A stretch of DNA of 64,000 nt from Limimaricola variabilis (GTDB taxonomy: Bacteria; Pseudomonadota; Alphaproteobacteria; Rhodobacterales; Rhodobacteraceae): contig NZ_JACIBX010000002.1 in assembly GCF_014195545.1 (NCBI RefSeq), positions 310,001-374,000 on the forward strand. The letters run 5' to 3'. Under the pieces are notes generated by a model that was not told the DNA's origin, did no database searches, and saw only the letters and a program-made list of their open reading frames with translations. The position numbers were made by a program, and so were the translations under genes. Within the stretch, counting starts at the first letter, position 1, and each line of letters starts with the position of its first letter. This document shows, in pieces, positions 28,509 to 37,087 of the stretch.

Positions 28509-28557
28509 GATCTTGTCCTTCCTGGTCGTGGGCGGGTGACGGCTCCGCGCTTGTGCC

Positions 28558-28563
28558 TATATA
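28558..28563 (+). promoter_or_regulatory. Possible -10 box of proline iminopeptidase gene (near-leaderless)
   Basis: TATATA at 28558-28563 lies eight bases before the ATG at 28572. A start near 28570 would leave essentially no leader, and there is no clear ribosome site between. The -35 (GTGACG near 28536) is weak. Confidence 0.35.
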
Positions 28564-28571
28564 GGTCGGGC

Positions 28572-29573
28572 ATGGACAAGGTCTCAGGTCACCGCCGCGC
28601 GCTCGCGCATCTCTATCCTCCCATCGAGCCGTTCGATCAGCGCATGGTCGACATGGGCGATGGGCACCGGGTCTATGTCGAGCAATGCGGCAACCCGACG
28701 GGCCGGCCGGTGGTGGTGGTGCATGGCGGGCCGGGGGGCGGATGCAGCCCGGCGATGCGGCGCTACTTCGACCCCGAGATCTGGCGGATCGTGCTGTTCG
28801 ACCAGCGCGGCTGCGGCCGCTCGCGGCCGCATGCCAGCGTCGAGGCCAACACCACATGGCATCTGGTCGCGGACATGGAGCGGATTCGCGAGCTGCTCGG
28901 GATCGGGCGCTGGGCGCTGTTCGGTGGCAGCTGGGGAGCGACGCTGGCGCTGGTCTATGCCCAGACCCATCCCGAACGGGCCGCGGCGCTGATGCTGCGC
29001 GGCGTGTTCCTGATGACCGAGGCCGAGTTGCAATGGTTCTATGGCGGCGGCGCCGGCCAGTTCTGGCCCGAGCTGTGGGAGCGCTTCGTCGCGCCGATCC
29101 CCGTAGAGGAGCGCGGCGACATGATCGCCGCCTATCACCGGCGGCTGTTCTCGGGCGATGGCGGGGTGGAGCTGCGCCACGCCCGACTCTGGGCCGGCTG
29201 GGAAAACGCGCTGGCCTCGATCGACAATGACGGGCCTCTTGGCGATGGCCCGGCCGAATATGCCCGCGCCTTCGCCCGGCTCGAGAACCATTACTTCCAC
29301 AATCGCGGCTTCCTCATGCCGGGGCAGGGGATCCTCGATCGGATGGACCGGATCGCGCGGATCCCGGGGCTGATCGTGCAGGGGCGCTACGACATGATCT
29401 GCCCGCCCGCCGGGGCGCACCGGCTGGCGGCGCTCTGGCCCGCGGCGCGGCTCAGGATGATCCCGCGCGCCGGCCACGCCCTGTCCGAGCCGGGCATCGC
29501 CGCCGAGCTGGTGCGCGCCACCGATGCGCTGGGCCGCGGCAATGAGGGGCCGGTCTTCGGCCGCGCGACGTAA
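28572..29573 (+). CDS. pip: Proline iminopeptidase
   Basis: The 333-residue serine peptidase of the alpha/beta-hydrolase fold (S33 family) releases N-terminal proline. Motifs: VVVVHGGPGGGCSPAMRRYFDP (oxyanion region), FDQRGCGRSRPH, and the nucleophile GGSWGATLAL with Ser near residue 120; the acidic residue and His follow in VQGRYDMICPP and RAGHALSEPG. The start at ATG 28572 (MDKVSGHRR) has little upstream ribosome site. It is 124 bases upstream of a peptide-type ABC importer operon, which suggests shared use of peptides. Confidence 0.92.
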   Translation: MDKVSGHRRALAHLYPPIEPFDQRMVDMGDGHRVYVEQCGNPTGRPVVVVHGGPGGGCSPAMRRYFDPEIWRIVLFDQRGCGRSRPHASVEANTTWHLVADMERIRELLGIGRWALFGGSWGATLALVYAQTHPERAAALMLRGVFLMTEAELQWFYGGGAGQFWPELWERFVAPIPVEERGDMIAAYHRRLFSGDGGVELRHARLWAGWENALASIDNDGPLGDGPAEYARAFARLENHYFHNRGFLMPGQGILDRMDRIARIPGLIVQGRYDMICPPAGAHRLAALWPAARLRMIPRAGHALSEPGIAAELVRATDALGRGNEGPVFGRAT

Positions 29574-29590
29574 GGTCAAGGCCGCAAGGC

Positions 29591-29618
29591 TTTACAGCTA
29601 CCCCCACATCGCTAACCT
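29591..29618 (+). promoter_or_regulatory. Possible promoter for the peptide-type ABC operon
   Basis: TTTACA (29591-29596), a 16-base gap and TAACCT (29613-29618) resemble a sigma-70 promoter. The leader to the first permease start would be about 70 bases and includes a small hairpin (TGGCCC/GGGCCA near 29653-29668). Confidence 0.4.
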
Positions 29619-29697
29619 GAAGGCAATCAAGAGGGTGCGGAAATGCACCGTGCTGGCCCGTTCGGGCCACAGGGGGGTCTCGGGCGGTTTGGGGAGC

Positions 29698-30681
29698 GTG
29701 ATCAGGATCGTGTTGCAGCGTCTGGGCTTCGGCCTGCTGACGCTGTTGATCGTCTCGATGGTGATCTTCGGCGCGGTTAACCTGCTTCCGGGCGATTTCG
29801 CGCAAGCCGTGCTGGGCCAGTCGGCCACGCCAGAGGCGGTTGCGGCGATCCGCACCCAGCTCGGTCTCGATCAGCCGCTGCCGATCCGCTACGTCGCCTG
29901 GCTGCGGGACGCGGCGCGCGGTGATCTGGGGGTGAGCTTCGCGCAGGCCAACTTCGCCAGCTTCACTGGACGGGTCGATCCCTCGGCCACGGTGCTGGCT
30001 CAGATCGCGCCGCGTTTCGCCAACACCATGTTTCTCGCCGGGGTCACCGCCGTGATCGCCGTGCCGCTGGCGGTGGGGCTGGGCATCCTCGCGGCGCTGT
30101 GGCGCGACACCGCCTTCGACAAGGGCGCCAACATCGCCACGCTGTCCTCGATCTCGAGCCCGGAATTCTTCCTCGCCTACATCCTGATCCTGCTTCTGGC
30201 GGTGGTGAACCCGGTGCTGCCGTCGCTGTCCAACATCTTTCCCGGCATGAGCTTCGGCGAGCGGCTGGAGCGGACGCTGCTGCCGGCGCTGACGCTGACG
30301 CTGGTGGTGACGGCGCACATGATGCGCATGACCCGCGCCGCGATCCTCAACCTGATGGCGCAGCCCTATATCGAGATGGCCCGCCTCAAGGGGATGCGCC
30401 CCTTCCGGGTGATCTGGCGCCACGCGCTGCCCAACGCGCTGGCGCCGATCGTCAACGTGGTCGCGCTCAACCTCGCCTATCTGGTCACCGGCGTCGTCGT
30501 GGTCGAGGTGGTCTTCGTCTATCCGGGCATCGGCCAGCTCTTCGTCGACAGCGTGAAGCTGCGTGACATCCCGGTGGTGCAGGCCTGCTGCCTGATCTTC
30601 GCCGCGGCCTACATCCTGCTGAACCTCACCGCCGACATCCTGTCGATCGTCTCGAACCCGCGGCTGAGGCACCCGAAATGA
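29698..30681 (+). CDS. Peptide/nickel-type ABC importer permease (OppB/DppB-like)
   Basis: The 327-residue protein has six membrane segments with the DppB/OppB-type layout: a first helix after VIRIVLQRLGFGL, a large periplasmic domain (DQPLPIRYVAWLRDAARGDLGVSF), and the EAA loop near ARLKGMRPFRVIWRHALPNALAPIV. The start is GTG 29698 (VIRIVLQRL), typical of the family; GTG 29710 is an alternative. The ribosome site is poor, GGGGAG being only one base away from 29698. The stop overlaps the second permease by ATGA. Confidence 0.85.
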   Translation: MIRIVLQRLGFGLLTLLIVSMVIFGAVNLLPGDFAQAVLGQSATPEAVAAIRTQLGLDQPLPIRYVAWLRDAARGDLGVSFAQANFASFTGRVDPSATVLAQIAPRFANTMFLAGVTAVIAVPLAVGLGILAALWRDTAFDKGANIATLSSISSPEFFLAYILILLLAVVNPVLPSLSNIFPGMSFGERLERTLLPALTLTLVVTAHMMRMTRAAILNLMAQPYIEMARLKGMRPFRVIWRHALPNALAPIVNVVALNLAYLVTGVVVVEVVFVYPGIGQLFVDSVKLRDIPVVQACCLIFAAAYILLNLTADILSIVSNPRLRHPK

Positions 30682-31844
30682 GCGTCTGGCTCTGGATCGT
30701 GGCCGTGCTGGCGGCGCTCTTGGGCCTGGGCTGGGCCGGGCGGGCGCTGGGCCGGCTGAGCGGGCGGCGGCGGTTCCGCGACATGTCGTTGGCCGAGGCC
30801 TTCGGCTGGGCGCTGGCGCTCGCGGCGCTGCTCGGGGCGGCTTGGCTCTGGACCCGGCCCGGCGCGGTCTATTTCCGCTGGGCACTGATCGGCTTTGCGA
30901 TCTCTGCCGTGGCAGCCTTCGTCTTCCGCCTGCTCGGCCGCCATCTCGGGCCCGAGCGGCTGAGAAAGCAGTTCCGCAAGATGCCGCTGACGGCGGCCTT
31001 CGGCATCCTCGTGATCATCATCTATGCTGTCGTCGCGATCTTCGCGGGCTGGATCGCGCCGCATGGGCAGGAGGCGGTTCTGGGCGCGGCCAACGTGGTG
31101 CCCGGCGGCGATCCGGCGATGGGCGGCGACCCGGCCTTTCCGCTCGGCACCGACCGGATCGGCCGCGACATCCTCTCGCGCCTGATCTACGGCGCCCAGA
31201 ACACGGTCGGGCTCGCCTTCGCGACCACGCTGCTGGCCTTCTTCCTCGGCGGCACGCTGGGGCTTCTGGCGGCGGTGGTGGGCGGCTGGCTCGACCAGCT
31301 GCTGAGCCGCGGCGTCGACGTGCTGATGGCGATCCCCTCGCTCATCTTCGCGCTGCTGCTGCTGACCATCGCCAGCGTCTGGGCCGAGGGGGCGCGCGGT
31401 TGGCTCACCTTCTACATGGTGGTGATCATCGCGGTGATCGATTCGACCCGGGTGTTCCGGCTGGCCCGCTCGGTCGGCATCGGCATCGTGGTGATGGATT
31501 ACGTCGAGGCGGCGAAGCTGCGCGGCGAAGGCATGGGCCATCTCGTGTTCCGCGAGATCCTGCCCAACGCCATGGCGCCGCTGCTCGCGGAGTTCGGGCT
31601 CAGGTTCTGCTTCGTGTTCCTGACCATCGCCTCGCTGTCCTTCCTCGGGGTCGGCATCCAGCCGCCGCTGGCCGATTGGGGCACCATGGTCCGCGACCTC
31701 GCGCAGTTCATCAACTTCGCGGCCTTCGCGCCGATGGTGGCGCTGGCGCCGCTGCTGCCGGCGCTGGCGATCGCGCTGCTGACGGTGGGGGTGAACTTCG
31801 TCGTCGACTGGATGCTGCACCGCGCCTCGGGGCTGAAATCGTGA
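30678..31844 (+). CDS. Peptide/nickel-type ABC importer permease (OppC/DppC-like) with N-terminal extension
   Basis: The 388-residue protein has the normal DppC/OppC core from about residue 95 (RKQFRKMPLTAAFGILVIIIYAVV, FPLGTDRIGRDILSRLIYGAQN, and the EAA loop AAKLRGEGMGHLVFREILPNAMAPLL). In front of it sits an extension of about 95 residues with three hydrophobic segments (about 3-25, 38-58 and 65-87). The usual length is about 290-300 residues with six helices. The start at ATG 30678 overlaps the preceding stop, so translation is probably coupled and the extension is likely real. The end overlaps the ATPase start by GTGA. Confidence 0.82.
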   Translation: MSVWLWIVAVLAALLGLGWAGRALGRLSGRRRFRDMSLAEAFGWALALAALLGAAWLWTRPGAVYFRWALIGFAISAVAAFVFRLLGRHLGPERLRKQFRKMPLTAAFGILVIIIYAVVAIFAGWIAPHGQEAVLGAANVVPGGDPAMGGDPAFPLGTDRIGRDILSRLIYGAQNTVGLAFATTLLAFFLGGTLGLLAAVVGGWLDQLLSRGVDVLMAIPSLIFALLLLTIASVWAEGARGWLTFYMVVIIAVIDSTRVFRLARSVGIGIVVMDYVEAAKLRGEGMGHLVFREILPNAMAPLLAEFGLRFCFVFLTIASLSFLGVGIQPPLADWGTMVRDLAQFINFAAFAPMVALAPLLPALAIALLTVGVNFVVDWMLHRASGLKS

Positions 31845-33484
31845 CGCCGCTGCTGGAAATCCGCGACCTGTGGATCGAGGGGCGCTCGGACGAGGAGTGG
31901 CACCCGATCGTCGAGGGGGTCGACCTGACGCTGGGCCGGGGCGAGGTGCTGGGGCTGATCGGCGAATCCGGGGCGGGCAAGTCGACGCTCGGTCTCGCCG
32001 CGATGGGCTATGCGCGCGACGGGGTGCGGATCTCCGGCGGTTCGGTGCGGTTCGACGGGATGGATCTGCTCCGCGCGTCAACCGAGCAGAAACGCAGCCT
32101 GTTGGGGCGCCGCATCGCCTATGTCGCGCAATCGGCGGCGGCGAGCTTCAACCCCGCCCACAAGCTGATCGACCAGCATGTCGAGGCACCGGTGCGGCAC
32201 GGCATCCGCGACCGGGGGGAGAGTGTCGCCGACGCGGTCGAGCTCTACGAGAAGCTGCGCCTGCCTGATCCCGACCGGATCGGATTTCGCTACCCGCACC
32301 AGGTCTCGGGTGGCCAGCTGCAGCGGATGATGACCGCGATGGCGATGTCCTGCCGCCCCGACCTGATCATCTTCGACGAGCCGACCACCGCGCTCGACGT
32401 GACCACGCAGATCGAGGTTCTGGCGGCGATCCGCGACATCGTCGACCAGTTCGGCACCTCGGCGATCTACATCACCCACGACCTCGCGGTGGTGGCGCAG
32501 ATGGCCGACCGCATCAAGGTGCTGCTCTCCGGCCGCGAGGTCGAGACCGCGCCGACGCGGGAGATGCTCACCCATCCCCGCGAGGAATACACCAAGTCGC
32601 TCTGGGCGGTGCGCGGCTTTCACCGGCCCGAGAAGCCCGCCCCCGCGCCCGGCGACACGCCGATCCTCTCGGTCGAGGGCGTCACCGCCGCCTATGGCCG
32701 GCAGACCGTGCTCGAGGAGATCTCCTTCGATATCCATCCCGGCCGCACCGTCGCCGTGGTGGGCGAGAGCGGATCGGGCAAGTCGACCACCGCGCGGGTG
32801 ATCACCGGGTTGCTGCCGCCCCGCTCCGGCACGGTGCGCTTCGAGGGCGAGGCGCTGCCCGCCGGGTACCGGCAGCGCGGCAAGGACCAGCTGCGGCAGA
32901 TCCAGATGATCTACCAGATGGCCGACACGGCGCTGAACCCGCGCCAGAGCGTGGCGCAGATCATCGGCCGGCCGGTGCGGTTCTATCGCGGGCTCAGGGG
33001 GCGCGCCTTGCGCGCCCGTGTCGACGAGCTGATGGAACAGATCGAGCTCGATCCCGCTACCTTCCGCGACCGGCTTCCGGGCGAGCTGTCGGGCGGGCAG
33101 AAGCAGCGCGTCGGCATCGCCCGCGCGCTCGCCGCCGAGCCGCGTCTTATCATCTGCGACGAGGTCACCAGCGCGCTCGACCAGATCGTGGCCGAGGGCA
33201 TCTTGCGGCTTCTGGCGCGGCTGCAGGACGAGCTGGGGTTGAGCTACATGTTCATCACCCACGACCTCGCCACGGTGAAAGCGATCGCCGATGAGGTGGT
33301 GGTGATGCAGTCGGGCCGGGTGATCGAACAGGGTGCGAAGACCGCGATGTTCACGCCGCCGCACCACCCCTACACCGACCTGCTGCTCTCTTCGGTGCCC
33401 GAGATGGACCCCGACTGGCTCGACCGGCTGCTGGCCGAACGCGGAGTTGAGGGGCTCGGCGAGGCGGCCACTGATAGGATGTAA
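31841..33484 (+). CDS. Fused double ATPase of peptide-type ABC importer (DppD-DppF-like)
   Basis: The 547-residue product has two complete ABC ATPases in one chain: Walker A GESGAGKST and GESGSGKST, signatures VSGGQLQRM and LSGGQKQRV, and Walker B motifs IFDEPTTALD and ICDEVTSALD. The two halves correspond to the DppD/OppD and DppF/OppF proteins. A GTG start at 31841 overlaps the permease stop by four bases. The second Walker B has an Asp-Glu-Val rather than the usual Asp-Glu-Pro. Fused versions are a known variant (GsiA-like) in proteobacteria. Confidence 0.88.
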   Translation: MTPLLEIRDLWIEGRSDEEWHPIVEGVDLTLGRGEVLGLIGESGAGKSTLGLAAMGYARDGVRISGGSVRFDGMDLLRASTEQKRSLLGRRIAYVAQSAAASFNPAHKLIDQHVEAPVRHGIRDRGESVADAVELYEKLRLPDPDRIGFRYPHQVSGGQLQRMMTAMAMSCRPDLIIFDEPTTALDVTTQIEVLAAIRDIVDQFGTSAIYITHDLAVVAQMADRIKVLLSGREVETAPTREMLTHPREEYTKSLWAVRGFHRPEKPAPAPGDTPILSVEGVTAAYGRQTVLEEISFDIHPGRTVAVVGESGSGKSTTARVITGLLPPRSGTVRFEGEALPAGYRQRGKDQLRQIQMIYQMADTALNPRQSVAQIIGRPVRFYRGLRGRALRARVDELMEQIELDPATFRDRLPGELSGGQKQRVGIARALAAEPRLIICDEVTSALDQIVAEGILRLLARLQDELGLSYMFITHDLATVKAIADEVVVMQSGRVIEQGAKTAMFTPPHHPYTDLLLSSVPEMDPDWLDRLLAERGVEGLGEAATDRM

Positions 33485-33530
33485 GCGAATCGGTCCGAGA
33501 AGGCCGAAGAAAAACAAGAGGGAGAACCAC

Positions 33531-35075
33531 ATGCTGCCACAGATCAGCCGCCGAGGATTGCTCCGGTCCGGCGCTGCCGCGGGCCTTCTGTCCGTCACCG
33601 GCCTGCCGCTGCGCGCGCAGTCGCGCGGGGGCACGCTCAAGCTCGGGCTTGCGGGCGCCAACACCTCCGACAGCTGGGACGGGCGCACCCATTCCGACAC
33701 CTACATGATCGTCACCGCCCATGGCGCGGTGTTCGACTGCCTGACCGAGATCGCCGCCAATGGCGAACTGGTGGGCGAGCTGGCCGAGAGCTGGGAATCG
33801 ACGCCCGATGCCAAGACCTGGACCTTCGACCTGCGCCAAGGCGTGACCTTCCACAACGGCCAGCCCTTCACCGCCGACGACGTGATCGCCTCGCTGAAGC
33901 TGCATCTCGACGAGGACGCGAAATCCGCCGCGCGCCCGATCGTCGCGCCGATCACCGAGATGAAGAAGCTCGGCGAGCATCAGGTGCAGTTCACGCTCGA
34001 GGCCGGCAATGCCGACTTCCCGTTCCTGATGTCGGACTACCACCTGCTGATGTATCCGCATCAGAACGTCGAGGAAGCGATCGCCAAGGGCATCGGCACC
34101 GGACTCTACAAGGTCGAGAGCTTCGATCCGGGCGTGCGCACGCTGCTCTCCCGCGTCGACAGCCATTACAAGGACGGCAAGGCCGGCTGGTTCGACCAGA
34201 TCGAGGTGATCGCGATCAATGACGGCTCGGCGCGGATGACGGCGCTGATGACGGGCCAGGTCGACGCCGTGAACAATGTCGAGTTCCAGGTCGAGCCGCT
34301 CCTGAAGGCCAACCCGCAGCTCGCGCTCAACGAGGTGACGGGCAACCAGCATTACACCTTCCCGATGCTCACCGACCTCTCGCCGATGGACAACCTCAAG
34401 GTCCGGCAGGCGCTCAAGCACGCGGTGCGGCGCGAGGAGATGGTCGAGAAGATCCTGCTCGGCCACGGCGCGGTCGCCAACGACCACCCGATCGGCCCGG
34501 CGAACCAGTACTACTTCGCCGATCTCGAGCAGAACGAATACGACCCCGAGAAGTCGAAATCGCTCCTGAAGGAGGCCGGTCTCGACGGGCTGAGCATCGA
34601 CCTCTCGGTGTCCGAGGCCGCCTTCTCCGGGGCGATCGATGCGGGCCTGCTGTATCAGGCCAGCGCCAAGGATTGCGGCATCGACATCAACGTCGTGCAG
34701 GAGCCGGCCGATGGCTACTGGTCCAACGTCTGGATCAAGAAGCCCTGGTGCGCCTCCTACTGGTCGGGCCGAGTCACCGAGGACTGGATGTTCACGCTGG
34801 GCTACGAGAGCGGGGCGGCGTGGAACGACACCCATTGGGACGACCAGCGCTTCCAGACCCTGCTGAAGGACGCGCGCGCCGAGCTCGACAGCGACAAGCG
34901 CCGCGAAATGTATCACGAGATGCAGCGCCTGTGCTCCAAGGAGGGCGCGACGGCGATCCCGATGTATGCGAACTTCGTCGACGGCTACAACACCAAGCTC
35001 GGCCATCCCGACGTGGTGGGCAACGTCTTCGATCTCGACAGCAACCGCATCTGCGAACGGTGGTGGATGGCCTGA
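33531..35075 (+). CDS. Peptide-type ABC importer substrate-binding protein
   Basis: The 514-residue protein belongs to the DppA/OppA cluster-C binding proteins. It starts with a Tat-like signal (MLPQISRRGLLRSGAAAG, then a hydrophobic run ending in LRAQS). The body includes PIGPANQYY and the typical FDLRQGVTFHNGQPFTADDV segment for the periplasmic fold. The ATG at 33531 has AGAGGGAG upstream. It is the last gene of the importer operon, after both permeases and the fused ATPase; the binding protein is more often first. The substrate is unknown, with peptides or similar amides favoured by the neighbouring peptidase. Confidence 0.88.
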   Translation: MLPQISRRGLLRSGAAAGLLSVTGLPLRAQSRGGTLKLGLAGANTSDSWDGRTHSDTYMIVTAHGAVFDCLTEIAANGELVGELAESWESTPDAKTWTFDLRQGVTFHNGQPFTADDVIASLKLHLDEDAKSAARPIVAPITEMKKLGEHQVQFTLEAGNADFPFLMSDYHLLMYPHQNVEEAIAKGIGTGLYKVESFDPGVRTLLSRVDSHYKDGKAGWFDQIEVIAINDGSARMTALMTGQVDAVNNVEFQVEPLLKANPQLALNEVTGNQHYTFPMLTDLSPMDNLKVRQALKHAVRREEMVEKILLGHGAVANDHPIGPANQYYFADLEQNEYDPEKSKSLLKEAGLDGLSIDLSVSEAAFSGAIDAGLLYQASAKDCGIDINVVQEPADGYWSNVWIKKPWCASYWSGRVTEDWMFTLGYESGAAWNDTHWDDQRFQTLLKDARAELDSDKRREMYHEMQRLCSKEGATAIPMYANFVDGYNTKLGHPDVVGNVFDLDSNRICERWWMA

Positions 35076-35091
35076 CGCCATCGCACCGCTG

Positions 35092-35122
35092 GCGCGCCGT
35101 TCCCGGGGAGGGGGCGGCGCGC
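35092..35122 (+). terminator. Hairpin after the peptide-type ABC operon
   Basis: GCGCGCCG (35092-35099) pairs perfectly with CGGCGCGC (35115-35122). The T tract is weak (GTCTTGCTCT). It is between the binding-protein gene and the convergent GNAT gene and is the only structure I saw there. Confidence 0.4.
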
Positions 35123-35159
35123 TGCGCGTCTTGCTCTAGGCCTTAACCGGAATCGAAAC

Positions 35160-35654
35160 CTACGCCTCGAGCCCTGCGCTGAACCGCACCTCACCCTCGG
35201 GTGGGCCGCCTCTGAAGGCCAGCCACATGACGTTGCGCGCTGGGGTGTCGCGATAGGTGACCGCCCCGTCCGCGACAAAGCCGAAGCGTCCGTAATAGAG
35301 CGCGCTGCCCGTCAGCACGCAGCCCCGCGCACCGGCCGTCTCGATCTTTTCCAAGCCTTGCCTGATCAGGCTCGATCCTATGCCGCTCCGCTGCCGGCGC
35401 GGCCGCACGGAGACCGGTCCGATCCCGAACCAGCCCTCGCGCTCGGACCCGACCATGGCCGGGGAGAACGCGACATGCCCGACGATCTCGCCGGCCTCGA
35501 CCGCGACCAGAGACAGGGTCAGATCGCCATCGCGGCGCAGCATGTCCAGCGCCTCGGCCTCCGTGCCGTCGCTGAAGCGCATCGGCGCGAAGGCCTCGCG
35601 GGTCAGCTCGCGGACCGCATCCACGTCTCCTGGTTCTTCGGGTCGAACGCGCAT
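35160..35654 (-). CDS. GNAT-family N-acetyltransferase (YhbS-like)
   Basis: The 164-residue product has the GNAT fold: MRVRPEEPGDVDAVRELTREAF, then GPVSVRPRRQRSGIGSSLIRQGLEKI with the acetyl-CoA loop (RRQRSGIG) and LTGSALYYGRFGF. The pattern GPVSVRPxxQxxGIG with YYxRFGF is that of the YhbS group. The acceptor is not predictable. The start is ATG 35654; a longer frame to 35783 has an Arg-rich, untypical N-terminus. It is divergent from dps. Confidence 0.8.
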   Translation of the reverse strand: MRVRPEEPGDVDAVRELTREAFAPMRFSDGTEAEALDMLRRDGDLTLSLVAVEAGEIVGHVAFSPAMVGSEREGWFGIGPVSVRPRRQRSGIGSSLIRQGLEKIETAGARGCVLTGSALYYGRFGFVADGAVTYRDTPARNVMWLAFRGGPPEGEVRFSAGLEA

Positions 35655-35745
35655 GGCCGAGGATAGGCGGAAATCCCGCAACCATGACAGGTCTTTCCCC
35701 GAAGCAAGGTGACGGCGCTCTGCCCGGCGCGCGGGGCGCCGCGCA

Positions 35746-35770
35746 GGAACCGACACCCGGCGGCGGCGTT
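35746..35770 (+). promoter_or_regulatory. EcfG-type (general stress) promoter motif of dps
   Basis: GGAAC (35746-35750), 16 bases, then CGTT (35767-35770) is an exact match to the GGAAC-N16/17-CGTT consensus bound by alphaproteobacterial EcfG sigma factors. A start near 35777 would give a leader of about 36 bases. The gene is a typical member of that regulon. Whether this organism has EcfG cannot be known from the window. Confidence 0.55.
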
Positions 35771-35812
35771 GGCTGCGTGACACATGATCTTTCGTCAGGA
35801 ACGAGGACTACG

Positions 35813-36286
35813 ATGCCCGAGAATTTCGCTGGAGAGCTGACCCAGGACGTCCGTACCCAGATGGTGGACCTGTTGAACAAGAACCTTGTCAACATGCTCG
35901 CCCTGACGCTGGCGGTGAAGCAGGCGCACTGGAACCTCAAGGGGCCGGGCTTCATCGGGGTGCACGAGCTGCTCGACCAGGCCGCCGACCGGCTGCGCGA
36001 AGGCGCTGACCTGATGGCCGAACGCGCCGTGATCCTCGGCGGCTTCGCCCGCGGTACCCTCGAGGTCGCCGCCGAGAAGTCGCAGATGGACGCCTACCCG
36101 GTCGAGGTCAGCGACATCAAGAAGCACGTCGAGGAGCTGAAGTCGCGTTACATGTTCGTCGGCGGCGAGGTCCGCAAGGCGATGGAAGAGGCGGGCGACG
36201 CCGGCGACGAGGACACCGCCGACCTGTTCACCGAGGTGAGCCGCACGCTCGACAAGGATGCCTGGTTCATCGGCGCCAACGCCTGA
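35813..36286 (+). CDS. dps: Dps family ferritin-like DNA-protection protein
   Basis: The 157-residue protein forms a ferritin-like dodecamer that oxidises iron and shields DNA. The ferroxidase motif is clear: LAVKQAHWNLKGPGFIGVHELLDQAADRLREGADLMAERAVILGG with the His, Asp and Glu ligands near residues 39-66. ATG 35813 has an AACGAGGA site. An upstream extension from 35684 would be untypical. An intrinsic terminator follows 35 bases after the stop, so it is monocistronic. Confidence 0.95.
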   Translation: MPENFAGELTQDVRTQMVDLLNKNLVNMLALTLAVKQAHWNLKGPGFIGVHELLDQAADRLREGADLMAERAVILGGFARGTLEVAAEKSQMDAYPVEVSDIKKHVEELKSRYMFVGGEVRKAMEEAGDAGDEDTADLFTEVSRTLDKDAWFIGANA

Positions 36287-36320
36287 TCGGCGCCGTTCCG
36301 ACGCCAGACCCACCCAAGAG

Positions 36321-36347
36321 ACGCGCCGCCTTCGCGGCGCGTTTTTT
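36321..36347 (+). terminator. Intrinsic terminator after dps
   Basis: ACGCGCCGC (36321-36329) pairs with GCGGCGCGT (36334-36342) around CTTC and is followed by T6 (36342-36347). Confidence 0.92.
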
Positions 36348-36412
36348 CATGCGCCGCGATTGACCCCGCCGCGCGGCGGGTGGAGGCTCGGTCCAGTACC
36401 GGAGGACAGGGC

Positions 36413-37030
36413 ATGACGGATCTCGAACTCTATGGCCACCCGGACTCGGGCCATGCCTGCAAGGTGGCGCTGGCGCTGACCCTTGCCGGTCTGCCCTGGC
36501 GCGCCACCCGCATCGACATCTGGGCCCCGCCCGACACCCGTCCGGCGGCCTTTCTCGCCGCAAGCTCTGCCGCCGAGGTGCCGGTGCTGATGATCGACGG
36601 CGTGGCGCATGCCCAGTCCGGCGCGATCCTGATCGAGCTCGCGACCCGCTTCCACTGCCTCGGCGGCGAGAGCCCGGCCGGGCTCCGGCGCGGCCGCGAG
36701 GTGATCTTGTGGGAGGCGAACCGCATCGGCATGTGCCTGCCGCAGCTCAAGGAGGCGCGGCGGCTGGGCGGGGCGCATTTCGACCCTGCGGTGGTCGACT
36801 GGCTGGAGGGACGCTTCGCCGTCGACCGGGCGCGCTTCGATCGGATGCTGGGCGGGGCCGACTTCCTGCACGGCGCGGCGCCGGGGATCGGCGACTGCGC
36901 GGTCTGGGGCTACGCGCAGTGGCTGACGGAGGCCGGCGTCACCCCCAGCCCGGTGATGGCGGGCTGGCTCGAGCGGATGCGGGCGCTGCCGGCGGCGCGC
37001 ACGCCCGAGGCCTTCTTTCCAGCCGACTGA
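36413..37030 (+). CDS. Glutathione S-transferase family protein
   Basis: The 205-residue protein has a thioredoxin-like N-terminal domain ([45 protein letters not shown] with the cis-Pro VPVL and the SGAI glutathione-binding block) and a C-terminal helical domain ([23 protein letters not shown]). The substrates are not predictable. The ATG at 36413 has GGAGGACAGG upstream. It stands alone between the dps terminator and the rimP promoter. Confidence 0.85.
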   Translation: MTDLELYGHPDSGHACKVALALTLAGLPWRATRIDIWAPPDTRPAAFLAASSAAEVPVLMIDGVAHAQSGAILIELATRFHCLGGESPAGLRRGREVILWEANRIGMCLPQLKEARRLGGAHFDPAVVDWLEGRFAVDRARFDRMLGGADFLHGAAPGIGDCAVWGYAQWLTEAGVTPSPVMAGWLERMRALPAARTPEAFFPAD

Positions 37031-37052
37031 AAAGGGGCTGCGAACACCGGCC

Positions 37053-37081
37053 TTGCAGACTCGGGCGCTGCCGCCTATATC
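37053..37081 (+). promoter_or_regulatory. Strong sigma-70-like promoter upstream of rimP operon
   Basis: TTGCAG (37053-37058), exactly 17 bases, and TATATC (37076-37081). The transcript would start near 37088, between the GST gene and rimP. Confidence 0.7.
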
Positions 37082-37087
37082 CCCCTT

